A program made the position numbers and the translations under genes. Positions 5,759 through 6,435 of a stretch of 6,435 nucleotides of DNA are shown here, in pieces. The stretch's first letter is position 1; the number at the start of each line of letters is the position of its first letter. Under the pieces are notes generated by a model. The model saw only the letters and a list, made by a program, of their open reading frames with translations. It searched no databases and had not been told where the DNA came from. Source of the DNA: Cyanobacteria bacterium UBA9579 (GTDB lineage Bacteria > Cyanobacteriota > Vampirovibrionia > Gastranaerophilales > UBA9579); the NCBI GenBank assembly GCA_003499585.1, contig DNSU01000194.1:1-6435 (forward strand), given 5' to 3'.

Positions 5759-6435
5759 CGGCTAAATTTTATATAATTTCATTAGGCCCTGGTAATCCTG
5801 AATTGATCACAATTCAGGCACTTAGAGTATTAGAAGATTGTGATGTTATTTTTGTGCCTGTAAGATCACCGAATCTGGAATGGAAAGGTTCTGTTGCCTA
5901 TCAAATCCTTAAAAATATATATGATACTCATGAAAAATGGTTTAAAGACTCAGCTGAATCCTTTAATTTCATAAAAAACTGGGAAGAAAAGTTTGCCCCT
6001 ATCTACACTCCAATGAGCTACGACCCTGACAGCTGGAAAGATCAGGTAGAACAAATACTTAATGCCTGCAATTCTCAAAGCAGGGTTGGATTTGTAACTC
6101 TTGGAGATGCAGGTTTATTTAGTTCAGCTTATTATTTGCTCGACATAATTACCGGGAAACATCCTGAAATTTCTCAGAATACCGAAGTAATCCCCGGAAT
6201 AAGTTCAATTTCTTATGCTTCTTCCCTGGTTAAGAAGCCTTTATGTCTGGGCAACTCTAAATTAGAAATTGTTCCTATGCATGGAGAGGAAATACACTCT
6301 ACTAAAGTTTATATGCGACTTCATAAAGGTGATGATGTTAGCAATTTAGAGGGTAATGGTTTATACTATTTTGAGAATCTGGGATTGAAAAATGAATCAT
6401 TTAGCAAAGGAACTCCCGGAATAATTGAGAATTAG
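5755..6435 (+). CDS. cbiL: Cobalt-precorrin-2 C(20)-methyltransferase CbiL, short C-terminus
   Basis: Transfers a methyl group from S-adenosylmethionine to C20 of cobalt-precorrin-2, the reaction directly after CbiK. The tetrapyrrole methyltransferase fold is shown by SLGPGNPELIT (9-19), VTLGDAGLFSS (114-124; Salmonella CbiL also has GDA), VIPGISSISYASS (145-157) and PLCLGNSKLEIVP (162-174). The last two favour CbiL/CobI over CbiF, CbiH or CysG. AAGGAG about 6 bases before ATG 5755 and the ATGA overlap with cbiK support the start and coupling. The region at about 56-88 is longer than in Salmonella CbiL. The protein stops at 226 residues, soon after KVYMRLHKG, and lacks the terminal YFSxIxV-type strand seen in the family. 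The stop is the last codon of the window, so whether this is a natural shortening or a disrupted end cannot be judged. Confidence 0.9.
   Translation: MTAKFYIISLGPGNPELITIQALRVLEDCDVIFVPVRSPNLEWKGSVAYQILKNIYDTHEKWFKDSAESFNFIKNWEEKFAPIYTPMSYDPDSWKDQVEQILNACNSQSRVGFVTLGDAGLFSSAYYLLDIITGKHPEISQNTEVIPGISSISYASSLVKKPLCLGNSKLEIVPMHGEEIHSTKVYMRLHKGDDVSNLEGNGLYYFENLGLKNESFSKGTPGIIEN

Noticed and set aside
1..6435. CRISPR arrays, tRNA or rRNA genes, insertion sequences, attachment sites
   Set aside because: No regularly spaced repeats, no cloverleaf or rRNA-like sequence, no transposase or integrase and no terminal inverted repeats were seen; coding sequence fills nearly all of the window.

Overview
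The window is AT-rich (about one third G+C by eye) and holds seven genes, all on the + strand and packed head to tail from position 202 to the last base. It is one cobalamin (vitamin B12) biosynthesis operon from a bacterium. A CbiK-type cobaltochelatase points to the anaerobic, early-cobalt-insertion route, so an anaerobic or facultative host is likely. CobU rather than archaeal CobY, together with AAGGAG-type ribosome binding sites, points to Bacteria. Low G+C would suit Clostridia, gut Melainabacteria (Gastranaerophilales) or other AT-rich anaerobes; the phylum cannot be settled from this sequence alone.

Layout: 1-201 is a non-coding leader with a weak promoter candidate and a 10-bp direct repeat, and no recognisable cobalamin riboswitch. 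Then come cobU (202-735, cobinamide kinase/guanylyltransferase), an unnamed small protein-kinase-fold phosphotransferase (737-1381), cobD (1458-2531, threonine-phosphate decarboxylase, also called cobC), cobQ (2528-3931, cobyric acid synthase), cbiB (3934-4866, cobinamide-phosphate synthase), cbiK (4895-5758, sirohydrochlorin cobaltochelatase) and cbiL (5755-6435, cobalt-precorrin-2 C20-methyltransferase). Two pairs overlap by ATGA (cobD/cobQ and cbiK/cbiL), two more are 1-2 bp apart, and the largest gap is 76 bp before cobD.

How they work together: CbiK inserts cobalt into sirohydrochlorin and CbiL makes the first C20 methylation. CobQ finishes the ring side chains to give cobyric acid. CobD makes (R)-1-amino-2-propanol phosphate from L-threonine phosphate, and CbiB joins it to cobyric acid. 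CobU then activates the product with GTP for lower-ligand attachment. The middle ring-modification genes and cobS/cobT are not in this window.

The most interesting item is the 214-residue kinase directly before cobD. It belongs to no standard B12 family that I recognise, but it has the catalytic residues of Bud32/APH-like kinases and sits where an L-threonine kinase (the role of PduX or BluE elsewhere) would be expected. I propose it as a non-homologous L-threonine kinase; this is inference. Secondary points are a divergent CbiK, a CbiL that stops before its usual last strand, and a CobD with an altered PLP-binding motif.
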